Shown: positions 33,108 to 41,933 of the stretch, piece after piece
Layout: each line of letters opens with the position of its first letter
Numbering within the stretch: the first letter of the stretch is position 1
Assembly (NCBI GenBank): GCA_964506245.1
Contig: CAZDKK010000016.1
Location: 1 to 64,000, forward strand
Direction of reading: 5' to 3'
DNA from: CAZDKK01 sp964506245
Lineage (GTDB): Bacteria; Eisenbacteria; RBG-16-71-46; CAIMUX01; WJJG01
DNA: 64,000 bases
Position numbers and translations under genes: made by a program
Notes under the pieces: generated by a model
What the model was told of the DNA's origin: nothing
Seen by the model: the letters and a program-made list of their open reading frames with translations, nothing else
Database searches by the model: none

Positions 33108-34980
33108 ACCCGCGCGGAAAGAGGCGACCGACGTCGCCGGCGAGCCCCGTGAGGAGGCGCCGGGCCGACTCGCCGCGGTTGAACGGAGCGGCGACCTGCA
33201 GCCCGGCGACGCGGGGCAGGACACAGCGCGCCATCTCGAGGGCCACCGCCAGACCCTCCTCGCGCTCGGCCTCGGGGTTGCCGGCGACCGCGCGCATGCG
33301 CTCCAGGATCGGTGCGGGGATCGACAGCCCCGGCACTTCGTTGTTGAGGAACTCCGCATTGCGCAGCGACTGCAGCGGCCAGATCCCCGCCAGAACCGGG
33401 ATGGAGAAGTCGGCGATCGCCGCGAGAAAGCGCTCCAGCGCCTCGACATCGAAGACCGGCTGTGTGACGGCGAATTCGGCGCCGGCGTCCACTTTCCAGT
33501 AGAAGCGCTCGACCTCGCGTTCGAAGGAGAGCGCCGTTGGATTGGCGCCGACCCCGATCAGGAAGCCAGTCGGCCGGCCGATGCTGCGACCGCCGACGTC
33601 GTACCCCAGGTTCAGGCGCCGGACGAGGTTGGTCAGGCCGATCGAGTCGATATCGAAGACCGGCGTGGCATCCGGGTAGTCGCCTTTGACGATCGTGTCA
33701 CCGGTGAGCAGCAGCAAATTGCGCACGCCCAGCGCGTAGGCGCCCAGCAGGTCGGCCTGCATGCCGATCAGGTTGCGGTCGCGGCAGACGTAGTGGAGCA
33801 GCGCCTCGATGCCGCCGCCGCGCTCCTGGATGCGCACAGCCGTGGCCAGGGGGCTCATGCGCGCGGTCGCGCGCGGTCCGTCGGGGATGTTGACCGCGTC
33901 GAAGCCGGCTGTCTCGAGTTCCGCGGTCGTGCGCAGCAAGGACTCCAGCCCCCAGCCGCGCGGGGGCAGCAGCTCCACCGTCGCCACGAACTCGCCGCGC
34001 GCAATCCGGCCGGCGAGGGTCGACTTCTCCGCCAGCGGTACGGGCGCCGCCTCGGGCGGCGGGGATGGGATCGCCGCCGAGACCGCGCGCGATCGATCCG
34101 CTGGGCGCGCGGCCCGCAGCGCCCGGGCCAGCGCGTGGATGTGCGCGGGCGTCGTTCCGCAGCAGCCCCCCACGATCCGTGCACCCACCTCGACGAACCG
34201 CAGTCCGTAGCGTGCGAAGTAATCCGGGCTCGAGAGGTAGAAGTAGCGCTGATCCACGCATTTCGGGAAACCGGCGTTGGGCTGCACGGCGATGGGCAGG
34301 TTCGTGACGGCGACCAACTTCTCCAGGGCCTCGAGCATCAGCTCGGGACCGACCGTGCAATTGAGACCCACCGCATCGGGTCCGGCAGACTCGACGATGC
34401 GGATCGCCTCTTCGATCGGCAGTCCGTAGAAGGTCTGACCGCGTTCGTCGAGCGTGAGCTGAGCCAGAATCGGCACATCCGGTCCGGCCACCCGCGCGCC
34501 GCGCACCGCCTCCGACAGCTCCTCCGGGCTGGCGAAGGTCTCGCAGGCGAAGAGATCCACACCGCCTGCAAGCAGCGCTTCGGCCTGCCGGCGATAGGCC
34601 TCGCACACCTCTGCGCGCGACATGGGTCCCCAGGGTTCGATCTTGACCCCCAGCGGGCCCATCGATCCCGCCACCAGCAGATCATCCCCGGCGACCTCAC
34701 GGGCGAGCTGCGCGCCGCGCTGGTTGATCTCAACCATCTGTTCGGCCAGATGGTGGGTGCCGAGCTTGCAGGTGTTGGCCCCGAAGGTGTTGGACTGCAG
34801 CACATGGGCCCCGGCGTCGCGGTAGGCGCGATGGACCTGGCGGACCAGATCCGGGTCCTCGAGATTGAGTGCGTCGAAGCAGCGGCCCAGATGGATGCCG
34901 CGCTCGTAAAGCTGCGTGCCCATGGCGCCATCGAAGATGAGCACGCCCTCAGCCAGCTTGCTGCGAACGTCAGGTCTCAC
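33079..34980 (-). CDS. Bifunctional homocysteine S-methyltransferase / methylenetetrahydrofolate reductase
   Basis: A 633-residue cytoplasmic fusion of the YitJ type. The N-terminal domain (about 1-295) is a Zn-dependent homocysteine S-methyltransferase: LIFDGAMGTQLYERG, LQSNTFGAN, and the Zn Cys residues in GLNCTVGP and GGCCGTTPAH. The C-terminal domain (about 335-610) is a MetF-type flavin TIM barrel that makes 5-methyl-THF: FVATVELLPPRGWG, NIPDGPRATARMSPLATA, YVCRDRNLIGMQADLLGA, LLLLTGD and FAVTQPVFD. The start is the GTG at 34980, with GGAGG eight bases upstream. Together the domains make methionine from homocysteine without the B12-dependent MetH. No SAM or cobalamin riboswitch is visible upstream. 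Confidence 0.92.
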   Translation of the reverse strand: MRPDVRSKLAEGVLIFDGAMGTQLYERGIHLGRCFDALNLEDPDLVRQVHRAYRDAGAHVLQSNTFGANTCKLGTHHLAEQMVEINQRGAQLAREVAGDDLLVAGSMGPLGVKIEPWGPMSRAEVCEAYRRQAEALLAGGVDLFACETFASPEELSEAVRGARVAGPDVPILAQLTLDERGQTFYGLPIEEAIRIVESAGPDAVGLNCTVGPELMLEALEKLVAVTNLPIAVQPNAGFPKCVDQRYFYLSSPDYFARYGLRFVEVGARIVGGCCGTTPAHIHALARALRAARPADRSRAVSAAIPSPPPEAAPVPLAEKSTLAGRIARGEFVATVELLPPRGWGLESLLRTTAELETAGFDAVNIPDGPRATARMSPLATAVRIQERGGGIEALLHYVCRDRNLIGMQADLLGAYALGVRNLLLLTGDTIVKGDYPDATPVFDIDSIGLTNLVRRLNLGYDVGGRSIGRPTGFLIGVGANPTALSFEREVERFYWKVDAGAEFAVTQPVFDVEALERFLAAIADFSIPVLAGIWPLQSLRNAEFLNNEVPGLSIPAPILERMRAVAGNPEAEREEGLAVALEMARCVLPRVAGLQVAAPFNRGESARRLLTGLAGDVGRLFPRGFSGAGEGRG

Positions 34981-35329
34981 GCGCGGGCCCTCCGGAACCC
35001 CGGGGGCGGCCCAGATCCGTCCACCTCCACCCGGGCCGCGCGCAGCATACCGCCGATCCGGGTCGGTCGCATAATCCGCTTCCAGCCCTCCCATCTCGCC
35101 GGACCCCCTGGTTGGTGGGAGTCTCTCTAAGGTCTTGAGCTTTGGATAGTTCTCTGTTCTGCCGATACCCACAACGACGGGTGCGCGCTGGTGCCTGCGA
35201 GGCCGATGCTCCCGGCGCACCCGGGCCTGGCCCGATCACCTTCGGCCGCACGCGGGGGGCGCTGCGTCATCGAGCAGCGGTTTGCCGCGTACGCAGCCCG
35301 CGCTCATCGGGGCGCAGAAAGGGAAGCCG
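34981..35329. other. Divergent intergenic region (methionine gene and yfiR-like gene)
   Basis: 349 bases with no gene. A partial inverted repeat around CCGATCCGGGTCGG lies at about 35052-35065. I searched by eye for SAM, SAH and cobalamin riboswitch cores on the minus strand and found none. Confidence 0.5.
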
Positions 35330-35995
35330 GTGCAGCGGCAGCATGCCGAGTGGCAGACCGCCAGCAGCCCGCGGCAAGGGGCGAGCTGCGCGTTCGGACC
35401 TCGTCGCGGCGGGTGGCGAGCGTTGCCTTGCCTGCTGATCGGTCTGGGGACCGGATTGCTGATGATTCCCTCTTCCGCCCGGGCGAGCGAGATCTACGTG
35501 ATCCCGCAGAGCGAGGCGCCGGTTCTGCTCAAGGTCCTCACATACGATCGGGTGTTCGCTCGACCCGAGGTCGGCCCCGTCAACATCGCTGTGCTGTTCG
35601 CGGCGGGCGACCCGCAGTCGGCGGCAGACCGGGATACGGTCGTGCGAGCACTGCGGGAAGCGTCGGGTCAGGCGATCAACGGCAAGCCCTTCACGTTCCT
35701 GGTGTCCGCGTACAATTCCAGCGAGGAGCTGTTGCGACTGCTGACCGATGAAGACATCCATGTGCTCTACGTGACGCAGGGGTTGGACGCACAGCTCGGC
35801 GACATCACACAGGCTGCGCGCCATCACGCCGTGCTGACCATGACCACGGTCCCCAGCTTCGTCACCCGAGGTGTATCGGTCGGATTGATCGCGCAGGGTG
35901 AGCGGCCGCGCATCATGCTCAACCTGCCGGCGATCAGGGCGGAGGGTCACGACCTGAGCGCCAACTTCCTGCGGCTGTGCGAAGTGATCAGGTAG
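35330..35995 (+). CDS. YfiR-family periplasmic protein (DUF4154)
   Basis: A 221-residue exported protein from the GTG at 35330. Its signal peptide is late in the sequence (WRALPCLLIGLGTGLLMIPSSARA), so a shorter start at a downstream TTG is also possible. The mature part matches YfiR: APVLLKVLTYDRVF near the N-terminus, VNIAVLFAAGDPQSAADRD, VLYVTQGLDAQLGDITQAAR, VLTMTTVPSFVTRGVSVGLI, and the end PAIRAEGHDLSANFLRLCEV. In Pseudomonas, YfiR is a periplasmic repressor of the diguanylate cyclase YfiN. Here the partner six bases downstream is a histidine kinase, not a cyclase. The disulfide Cys pairs of Pseudomonas YfiR are missing; only one Cys remains in the mature chain. Confidence 0.82.
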   Translation: MQRQHAEWQTASSPRQGASCAFGPRRGGWRALPCLLIGLGTGLLMIPSSARASEIYVIPQSEAPVLLKVLTYDRVFARPEVGPVNIAVLFAAGDPQSAADRDTVVRALREASGQAINGKPFTFLVSAYNSSEELLRLLTDEDIHVLYVTQGLDAQLGDITQAARHHAVLTMTTVPSFVTRGVSVGLIAQGERPRIMLNLPAIRAEGHDLSANFLRLCEVIR

Positions 35996-36001
35996 ACAGG
36001 C

Positions 36002-38095
36002 ATGAGCGTTCTGGGCAACCTGTCCATCCGGCTGAAAGTCACTGTATCCATCGTCGCGGTGGTCGTTGCCATTGCCGCGGCCATCGCGCTCCACTTCCCC
36101 GCCTGGCAGGCGCGCCAGGCTCACGCTGCGCTCGAGTCGAAGGGCGCCAGCATCGCCGAGATGCTGGCGTACAACGTGAGCGCGGCCCTGGAGTTCGATG
36201 ACGAGCAAGCGGTCCACGACGCGATGGCGAGCGCCAAGCGCGACGAGGGGGTCGTCAGCATTGTGATCACCGGTCGCGATGGCCGCCCGCGCTACCGCTT
36301 CGAACGCGTGCCGGCGGCCTATCCCGCCGAAGCGGCGGTGTCCCGCGAGACCCACGCCTTCCCGACCGACGGCGTGCTCTACGTCGCCACGCCGATCTGG
36401 GCAGCTGACCGGCTACTGGGGAGCCTGGTCGTGGGGCTCTCGGAGGCGGCTTTGCGCCGCGAGGTCGCGTTCAATCGGTTGATGACCCTGGCGATCAGCG
36501 CCGTGGTCACGCTGTTCGGCCTGGCCGTGGCGTGGTTCCTGTCCCGGCGTCTCACGGCTCCCGTGATCAAGCTGCGTGACGCTGCCCGCGAGATGGCTCG
36601 CGGCAACCTCGACGCGCGGGTGCTCAGTGACTCCGAGGACGAGATCGGGGTCCTGGGCAAGACCTTCAACGAGATGGCTGCGAGCTTGCGCGAATCGCGC
36701 CACGAGATCGAGACCTACAACCGCACGCTGGAGCAGCGCGTGGAGGAGCGCACCGCAGCCCTCGCCGCGGCCAGGGAAGAGCTGCGGATCGGCTACGACC
36801 TGGCCTCGGTCATCAGCCGATCGCGGGACACCCAGGGGCTGCTGGACGAGATCTTGCTCCGCCTGGCGGCCGTCTTCGGCTGCCGGCAGTGCACGCTCTA
36901 TCTGCGGGACCGATCCGACGGCGAGTACGCGCTGACCGCCGCTCTGGGTGTCGGCGAGGATCTTCGCCGGGCGCGCCGGCGCCTGCCGCCGACCGACACC
37001 TGGATCCAGATCCTCGAGGAATCGCGCGAGCCGATGATCCGGCGCTTCGGCGAGGCCGACACGCGACCCGACACCTGGGGCATCGTGGGGCCCGTCGTCG
37101 CGATCGCGATCCCGATCCTCTTCGGCGATACCCTGCAGGGCATGGCCTTTCTGCTGCGCGAGGGCACCGAGGCCCCGGATCCAGCCGCCCTGCGCAGCGC
37201 CGGCGTTCAGCTAGCCGTGGCGCTGGAGAACTACCGGCTCATGCAGGAGCGCGCCTCCGCCAACGCGGCGCTGGTGCGCGCGAAGGAAGCGGCGGAGATC
37301 GCGAACCGCTCGAAGAGCGAGTTCCTCGCCAACATGTCGCACGAGATCCGAACGCCGATGAACGGCATCATCGGCATGTCCGACATGGCGCTCAGCACCG
37401 ATCTCTCCGCGGAACAACGCAGCTACCTGGAGGTCGTGAGCCGGAGCGCTTTGGCCCTGTTGAGCCTGCTGGACGACATCCTCGACTTCTCCAAGATCGA
37501 GGCCGGGAAGCTCACCATGGCGCGCGCCCCCTTCGACCTGCGCGACGTGGTGGCCGGGACGCTCGAGACCCTGGCAGTGCGCGCCTCGGAGGCGGGGCTG
37601 GATCTGGTCAGCCACATCGGATCCAACGTGCCGGAGCAGGTGGTCGGCGATGCGGGCCGCCTGCGCCAGGTGTTGATGAACCTCATCGGCAACGCGATCA
37701 AGTTCACGCACCAGGGCAGCGTGACCGTTCGCGTGCACGTGGCCGACGCGACGCAGGCGGCCAGCAGCGATGCGCCGGTCGGGCCCGACGTGGGCGAAAC
37801 CGAGGTGCCCAAGCCCCAGCCGGGCAGCTCGGTCCGGCTGACCTTCTCGGTCACCGACACCGGCATCGGCATTCCGCTGGACAAGCAGAAGCGGATCTTC
37901 GAAGCCTTTGCGCAGGCCGACGGGTCGACCACGCGCCGTTACGGCGGCACGGGCCTGGGTCTGTCGATCTCGAGTCAGCTCGTGCGCCTGATGGGCGGGG
38001 AGATCGAGGTCGAGAGCCGGCCCGGGCAGGGGAGCTGCTTCTTCTTCACCGCGGAATTCGTCGTCGCCCGCGCCGCGGAACGGCCCGCCGCCTAG
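36002..38095 (+). CDS. Membrane sensor histidine kinase (periplasmic sensor-HAMP-GAF-HisKA-HATPase)
   Basis: A 697-residue inner-membrane kinase. Two transmembrane helices (about 10-33 and 160-182) flank a periplasmic domain of about 125 residues that resembles the YfiN/CHASE8-type sensor (GASIAEMLAYNVSAALEFDD). HAMP follows (RRLTAPVIKLRDAAREMARG), then a coiled coil and a GAF domain (about 265-400). HisKA carries the phosphoacceptor His in FLANMSHEIRTPMNGIIGMS. HATPase has the N box LMNLIGNAIKFT, the G1 box DTGIGIP and the G2 box GGTGLGLSIS. No receiver domain is fused. YfiR, encoded six bases upstream, probably binds its periplasmic domain. The cognate regulator is not adjacent. Confidence 0.92.
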   Translation: MSVLGNLSIRLKVTVSIVAVVVAIAAAIALHFPAWQARQAHAALESKGASIAEMLAYNVSAALEFDDEQAVHDAMASAKRDEGVVSIVITGRDGRPRYRFERVPAAYPAEAAVSRETHAFPTDGVLYVATPIWAADRLLGSLVVGLSEAALRREVAFNRLMTLAISAVVTLFGLAVAWFLSRRLTAPVIKLRDAAREMARGNLDARVLSDSEDEIGVLGKTFNEMAASLRESRHEIETYNRTLEQRVEERTAALAAAREELRIGYDLASVISRSRDTQGLLDEILLRLAAVFGCRQCTLYLRDRSDGEYALTAALGVGEDLRRARRRLPPTDTWIQILEESREPMIRRFGEADTRPDTWGIVGPVVAIAIPILFGDTLQGMAFLLREGTEAPDPAALRSAGVQLAVALENYRLMQERASANAALVRAKEAAEIANRSKSEFLANMSHEIRTPMNGIIGMSDMALSTDLSAEQRSYLEVVSRSALALLSLLDDILDFSKIEAGKLTMARAPFDLRDVVAGTLETLAVRASEAGLDLVSHIGSNVPEQVVGDAGRLRQVLMNLIGNAIKFTHQGSVTVRVHVADATQAASSDAPVGPDVGETEVPKPQPGSSVRLTFSVTDTGIGIPLDKQKRIFEAFAQADGSTTRRYGGTGLGLSISSQLVRLMGGEIEVESRPGQGSCFFFTAEFVVARAAERPAA

Positions 38096-39237
38096 CGGCT
38101 GAGCCAGCCGATGCGGTCGGCAAGGACGCCCACGGATAGACCGAAATAGGTCGAACGGTTCCAGGCGAGCAGAACCTCGAAGTTCTTGTACACCAGGTAG
38201 GCCGGACCCCCTGGGCCGTCGGGCAGGATCAGCGAGGCGGAGACGTCGGCCACCTCAGGCAGATTCCCGCCGGCCAACCGGCGCACGCCAAGCTGCTGCC
38301 ACTCGCCGAGTGATTTCTTCGTCGCGAGACCGGCCAAGCTGGTGTCGAATCCGTTCGGCAGGACCACGAGCCGCCCCCAGGTGCGGCCGGTCTCCCAACC
38401 CGCTTCAGCCAAGTAGTTGGCGGTCGACGCGAAGACGTCGGCGGGCGAAGACCAGATGTCGCGCCGTCCGTCGCCATCGTGATCCACGGCAAACTGGTCG
38501 AACGAGGAGGGCATGAACTGGCATTGTCCCATGGCCCCAGCCCAGGATCCGCGGAAGGCGTCGACGCCGATCTGTTCCTGGTCCAGGATCTGCAGCGCGG
38601 CCAGCAGCTCTTGGCGGAAGAAGGCGCCGCGTCGCCCCTCGTAGGCCAGCGTGGCCAGCGCGGGCACGATGCCGTATCCCCCGGTCTGGCGGCCGTAGTC
38701 GGACTCGATGCCCCACAGGGCCACGATGACGTTGGGCGGCACGCCGTAGCGTGCGCCGATCTCGGCGAGCAGGTCCCTGTGCGTGGCCAGCAGCCGGCGC
38801 CCCGCGGTGACCCGGGAGGCGGGCACGGCGCGGCGCAGGTACTGCCGGAACGTCTGGCGAGACTCAGGCTGGCGCCGATCGAGCTCGATCACCCGGGGAA
38901 TCGGTCGCACGTCCGCCAAGGCGCGGTCCAGCGTGGCGGCGCCGATGCCGTGCAGCGCTGCCTCCGCGCGTAGCTCCGCCAGCCACTGCTCGAAGCCCGG
39001 GGAGGGAGGTGTCTCCGGCTGCCCGCCCGTCTCGGCCAGACGGTCCGCCGTGGAGTCGGGCGCGAAGACCTCCCAGGTGCTGTCTGCCGGCACGCTCTCG
39101 GCCGCGGGCAGGGTCTCGTCCGCCGCCGCGACGAGTGCCCCGGCCGCAATCATCGCGAGCCAGGTGGCCGCGGTTCGCCGCCGTCCCACCCCGCGGGCGC
39201 GCTCGCGCCGCGGACGTCTGCGATCTTCGTCGGTCAA
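38092..39237 (-). CDS. mltB: Lytic murein transglycosylase, MltB type
   Basis: A 381-residue exported enzyme of the SLT_2/MltB family that cleaves peptidoglycan glycan strands to 1,6-anhydromuropeptides. An N-terminal hydrophobic segment (AATWLAMIAAGALVAAA) after a basic start gives a signal peptide or anchor; no lipobox Cys is seen. The catalytic Glu is in IVALWGIESDYGRQTGGYG. Further family motifs are RRGAFFRQELLAALQILDQ, GSWAGAMGQCQFMPSSF and DGDGRRDIWSSPADVFASTANYL. The start codon is TTG at 39237, overlapping the MFS stop as TTGA. Its TAG stop lies within a CTAG shared with the convergent kinase gene. It is the last gene of the PatB-MFS-MltB operon. Confidence 0.92.
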   Translation of the reverse strand: MTDEDRRRPRRERARGVGRRRTAATWLAMIAAGALVAAADETLPAAESVPADSTWEVFAPDSTADRLAETGGQPETPPSPGFEQWLAELRAEAALHGIGAATLDRALADVRPIPRVIELDRRQPESRQTFRQYLRRAVPASRVTAGRRLLATHRDLLAEIGARYGVPPNVIVALWGIESDYGRQTGGYGIVPALATLAYEGRRGAFFRQELLAALQILDQEQIGVDAFRGSWAGAMGQCQFMPSSFDQFAVDHDGDGRRDIWSSPADVFASTANYLAEAGWETGRTWGRLVVLPNGFDTSLAGLATKKSLGEWQQLGVRRLAGGNLPEVADVSASLILPDGPGGPAYLVYKNFEVLLAWNRSTYFGLSVGVLADRIGWLSR

Positions 39238-40595
39238 GTACGAAGCTCCTCTGGCGTGCCGGGCTCGGTTGGAGCCGGCCCCGCTGGTTCATTATCGACC
39301 GGGCCACCGCGGTTCCCGCGCCCGGGCGGCGGCTGGCCTCCCGGCGGCTCTGCCGAGACCGGCCGGATCTGCTCCAGCGCACCGACCCGGCGCAACCCCG
39401 CCGAGGCCAGGGCGATCACCGCGACGACCGCGATGCTCCCCAGGCCGCCGCTCGCGACCGAGATCACCGGCCCGAACCAGTGCGCCACCAAGCCTGATTC
39501 TAACCCCCCTAGCTCGTTGGAGACGCCGATGAAAACGCTGTTGATGGCCGAAACCCGGCCGCGCATCGCGTCCGGCGTGAGGAGCTGGACCATCGTGTGG
39601 CGCACGACCACGCTGATGTTGTCGAGCGCCCCCGCGAGGAAGAGCATGGCCAGCGACAGCGGGAACGATCGCGACAGCCCGAAGACGAGGGTCGCCGCGC
39701 CAAAGCCCGCCACTGCCAGCAGCAAGTTGCGCCCCGCGTGCCGCATCGGGGGTCGGTGCGCGATCGTCAGCGCCATGCAGAGGGCCCCCGCGGCGGGCGC
39801 GGCGTTGAGCCAGCCGTACCCGCGCGGCCCGACCTTCAGGATCTCCTCGGCGAAGATGGGCAGTAAGTAAGTTGCGCCGCCGAAGAGCACGGCGAACATA
39901 TCCAGCGAAACGGCGGCCAGAACCGTGTGCGCCCGGAAGACGAACCGCATGCCGGCAAGCAGACTGTCCCAGGAAACGGCCACGGCGCCGCCCCCGTCGT
40001 CGGCCACGGGGCGCAGTCGCATCCGCGCCAGCAGGAGGATGCAGGTGAGCGAGCCGGCCGCGGCGACCAGGTAGGCGCTCGGTACGTGCACGGCGATGAT
40101 GAAGCCGGCCAGCGCCGGGCCGAGCACCGAAGAGATCTGAGAGGTGCTCGTATTCCACGTCACCGCGTTGGGGAAGATCTGGCGATCGACGAGGTGGGGG
40201 AGCATGGCCAGGCGCGCGGGGCGCCCGGCCGCCAGGAAGCTCGCGTCCAGGAGGAGCAGGACGTACAGGATCGCGATCGGCCCGCGCGTCAAGGAGAGCG
40301 CGGCCAGCCCGAGGCTCGTGGCGGCCATGCCCGCCATGCTGGCCATCACGACGCCGCGCCGGTCGAAGCGGTCGGCAATGTAGCCGGCTGGCAGGGCCAG
40401 CAGGATGGTCGGCAGCGCCTGGACCAGGCCGACCAGGCCCAGGGCGAGGGCCGCGCCCGTCCTCTGGTAGACCTCCCAGCCCACCGCAACGCTTTGGATG
40501 CGCGTGCCCATCAGCGCCGCGATCCAGCCGATCACATAGTGGCGGTACTGGGTCTGCCGCAGCGCGGCGTACGGATCGTGTCGGCGCCCGGTCAT
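39234..40595 (-). CDS. MFS efflux transporter (EntS-like MFS_3)
   Basis: A 453-residue, 12-helix transporter. Its features match the MFS_3/EntS exporter group: YRHYVIGWIAALMGTRIQSVAVGWEVYQRTG at the N-terminus, the loop PAGYIADRFDRRGVVMASM, LDASFLAAGRPARLAMLPHLV, and the C-terminal-half signature VRHTMVQLLTPDAMRGRVSAINSVFIGVSNELGG. A Pro/Gly-rich cytoplasmic tail of about 45 residues follows the last helix. The start codon overlaps the PatB stop as ATGA (40592-40595), and its stop overlaps the MltB start as TTGA, so the three genes are translationally coupled. The substrate is unknown. Confidence 0.88.
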   Translation of the reverse strand: MTGRRHDPYAALRQTQYRHYVIGWIAALMGTRIQSVAVGWEVYQRTGAALALGLVGLVQALPTILLALPAGYIADRFDRRGVVMASMAGMAATSLGLAALSLTRGPIAILYVLLLLDASFLAAGRPARLAMLPHLVDRQIFPNAVTWNTSTSQISSVLGPALAGFIIAVHVPSAYLVAAAGSLTCILLLARMRLRPVADDGGGAVAVSWDSLLAGMRFVFRAHTVLAAVSLDMFAVLFGGATYLLPIFAEEILKVGPRGYGWLNAAPAAGALCMALTIAHRPPMRHAGRNLLLAVAGFGAATLVFGLSRSFPLSLAMLFLAGALDNISVVVRHTMVQLLTPDAMRGRVSAINSVFIGVSNELGGLESGLVAHWFGPVISVASGGLGSIAVVAVIALASAGLRRVGALEQIRPVSAEPPGGQPPPGRGNRGGPVDNEPAGPAPTEPGTPEELRT

Positions 40596-41752
40596 CGGTC
40601 TGTGCCGGACTCCGCGAGCGAGACCGCGCGCGCCATCCGCGCGATCGCCTCGCGCACCAGGCTGCGCGGGCAGCCGAAGTTGAACCGGACGAAGCCCGGC
40701 GCGCCGAATTCGCGCCCATCGGACAGCCCCACGCCGTGCGTCTCGAAGAACGCGGCCGGATCTGCGATCCCGAGACCTCGCGCGTCGATCCATGCCAGGT
40801 AGGTGGCCTCTGGGCGGGTCGTCGCGAGACCCGGCAGGCGAGCGATCTCGGCGACGAGCAGGTCGCGGTTCGCACGCAGGTAGTCGAGCAGAGCCGCCAG
40901 CCACGCCTCCCCACTCCGGTAGGCCGCGAGCGTAGCCACGTAGCCCAGGACGTTCACGTGCGGCACGATGCCGCTGCGCACCCGTTCGAAGCGCTGGCGC
41001 AGCGCGGCATCGGGGATGATGGCCAGCGAGCAGCCGAGCCCGGCGATGTTGTACGTCTTGCTTGGCGCCATCAACGTGATGGTTCGCGCCGCGATCTCGC
41101 TCCCTAGCGCGGCGGCGGGAATGTGGGGGCGATCCGCGTCCAGCAGGAGCTGGCAGTGGATCTCGTCCGAGCAGAGGACGAGATCGTGCTCCAGGCACAG
41201 ATGTGCGAGGGCCTCCAGCTCGCGCCGCGAGAAGATGCGCCCGACCGGATTGTGCGGGTTGCACAGCAGCAACATGCGGCAGCGGGGCGTGATCGCCGCC
41301 GCGAGGCGGTCGAAGTCGATCTCCCAGCGGCCGCCGGCCTGCACGAGCTCCGCGGTGACACAGGTGCGGTCCGAGAGGACCGGGGCGGTCAAGAACGGCG
41401 GGTAGATCGGGATGGTGGTGAGGACCTCATTGCCGGGCTGCCCCACGGCGCGACAGCTCAGGTGGATGCCCGAGACGAGTCCGGGCAGCCAGAGAATCCA
41501 CGCCGGATCGACGCGCCATCCGTAGGCGCGCTGCAGCATCTCCACGGTGACGTTGAGCAGCTCAGGGGGCGGGTTGCCGTAGCCGAAGACGCCGTGATCG
41601 ACCCGCCGGCGCAGCGCTTCCAGCACCGCCGGGGGCGAGGGGAAGTCCATGTCCGCCACCCACAGCGGCACGATGTCACGCCCGCCGTACTTGTCCCACT
41701 TGACGCTGGCGGTGCCGCGCCGGTCGACTGGGGTGTCGAAATCGAAGCCCAT
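40592..41752 (-). CDS. PatB/MalY-type PLP aminotransferase or C-S lyase
   Basis: A 386-residue fold-type I PLP enzyme of the MalY/PatB group. Signatures: the N-terminal FDTPVDRRGTASVKWDKYG, then PLWVADMDFPSPPAVLEAL, the Lys that binds PLP in TLMAPSKTYNIAGLGCS, CNPHNPVGRIFSRREL (Asn that contacts PLP), LCSDEIHCQLLLD (Asp/Tyr-side contact), and the C-terminal Arg in FVRFNFGCPRSLV. PatB/MalY enzymes are usually cystathionine beta-lyases (C-S lyases), so this may support methionine synthesis together with the homocysteine methyltransferase at 33079-34980. It is the first gene of a three-gene overlapping operon. Confidence 0.9.
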   Translation of the reverse strand: MGFDFDTPVDRRGTASVKWDKYGGRDIVPLWVADMDFPSPPAVLEALRRRVDHGVFGYGNPPPELLNVTVEMLQRAYGWRVDPAWILWLPGLVSGIHLSCRAVGQPGNEVLTTIPIYPPFLTAPVLSDRTCVTAELVQAGGRWEIDFDRLAAAITPRCRMLLLCNPHNPVGRIFSRRELEALAHLCLEHDLVLCSDEIHCQLLLDADRPHIPAAALGSEIAARTITLMAPSKTYNIAGLGCSLAIIPDAALRQRFERVRSGIVPHVNVLGYVATLAAYRSGEAWLAALLDYLRANRDLLVAEIARLPGLATTRPEATYLAWIDARGLGIADPAAFFETHGVGLSDGREFGAPGFVRFNFGCPRSLVREAIARMARAVSLAESGTDR

Positions 41753-41933
41753 CGGTGCAGACCTCTTCGAACCCGCCGGAAGACAGCCGTGGAGATTCCC
41801 ACCCCGCGCCAGCATCGGCAACGTCATTCTCGGGGTCATGGGCATGGAAAGGGGGAGCCGCGCTGCTGCCCGATCGCGTTGCAGCAGCTGGGCTTGCCTT
41901 GCCGCCGGGTCACGGGCTGGCGGCGCCTCCCGA

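Noticed and set aside
32989..35130. 713-codon plus-strand frame over the methyltransferase/reductase gene
   Set aside because: Antisense shadow of a gene whose catalytic motifs are complete on the minus strand.
34981..35329. SAM, SAH or cobalamin riboswitch upstream of the methionine gene
   Set aside because: None of the conserved core motifs or stems is present on the minus strand.
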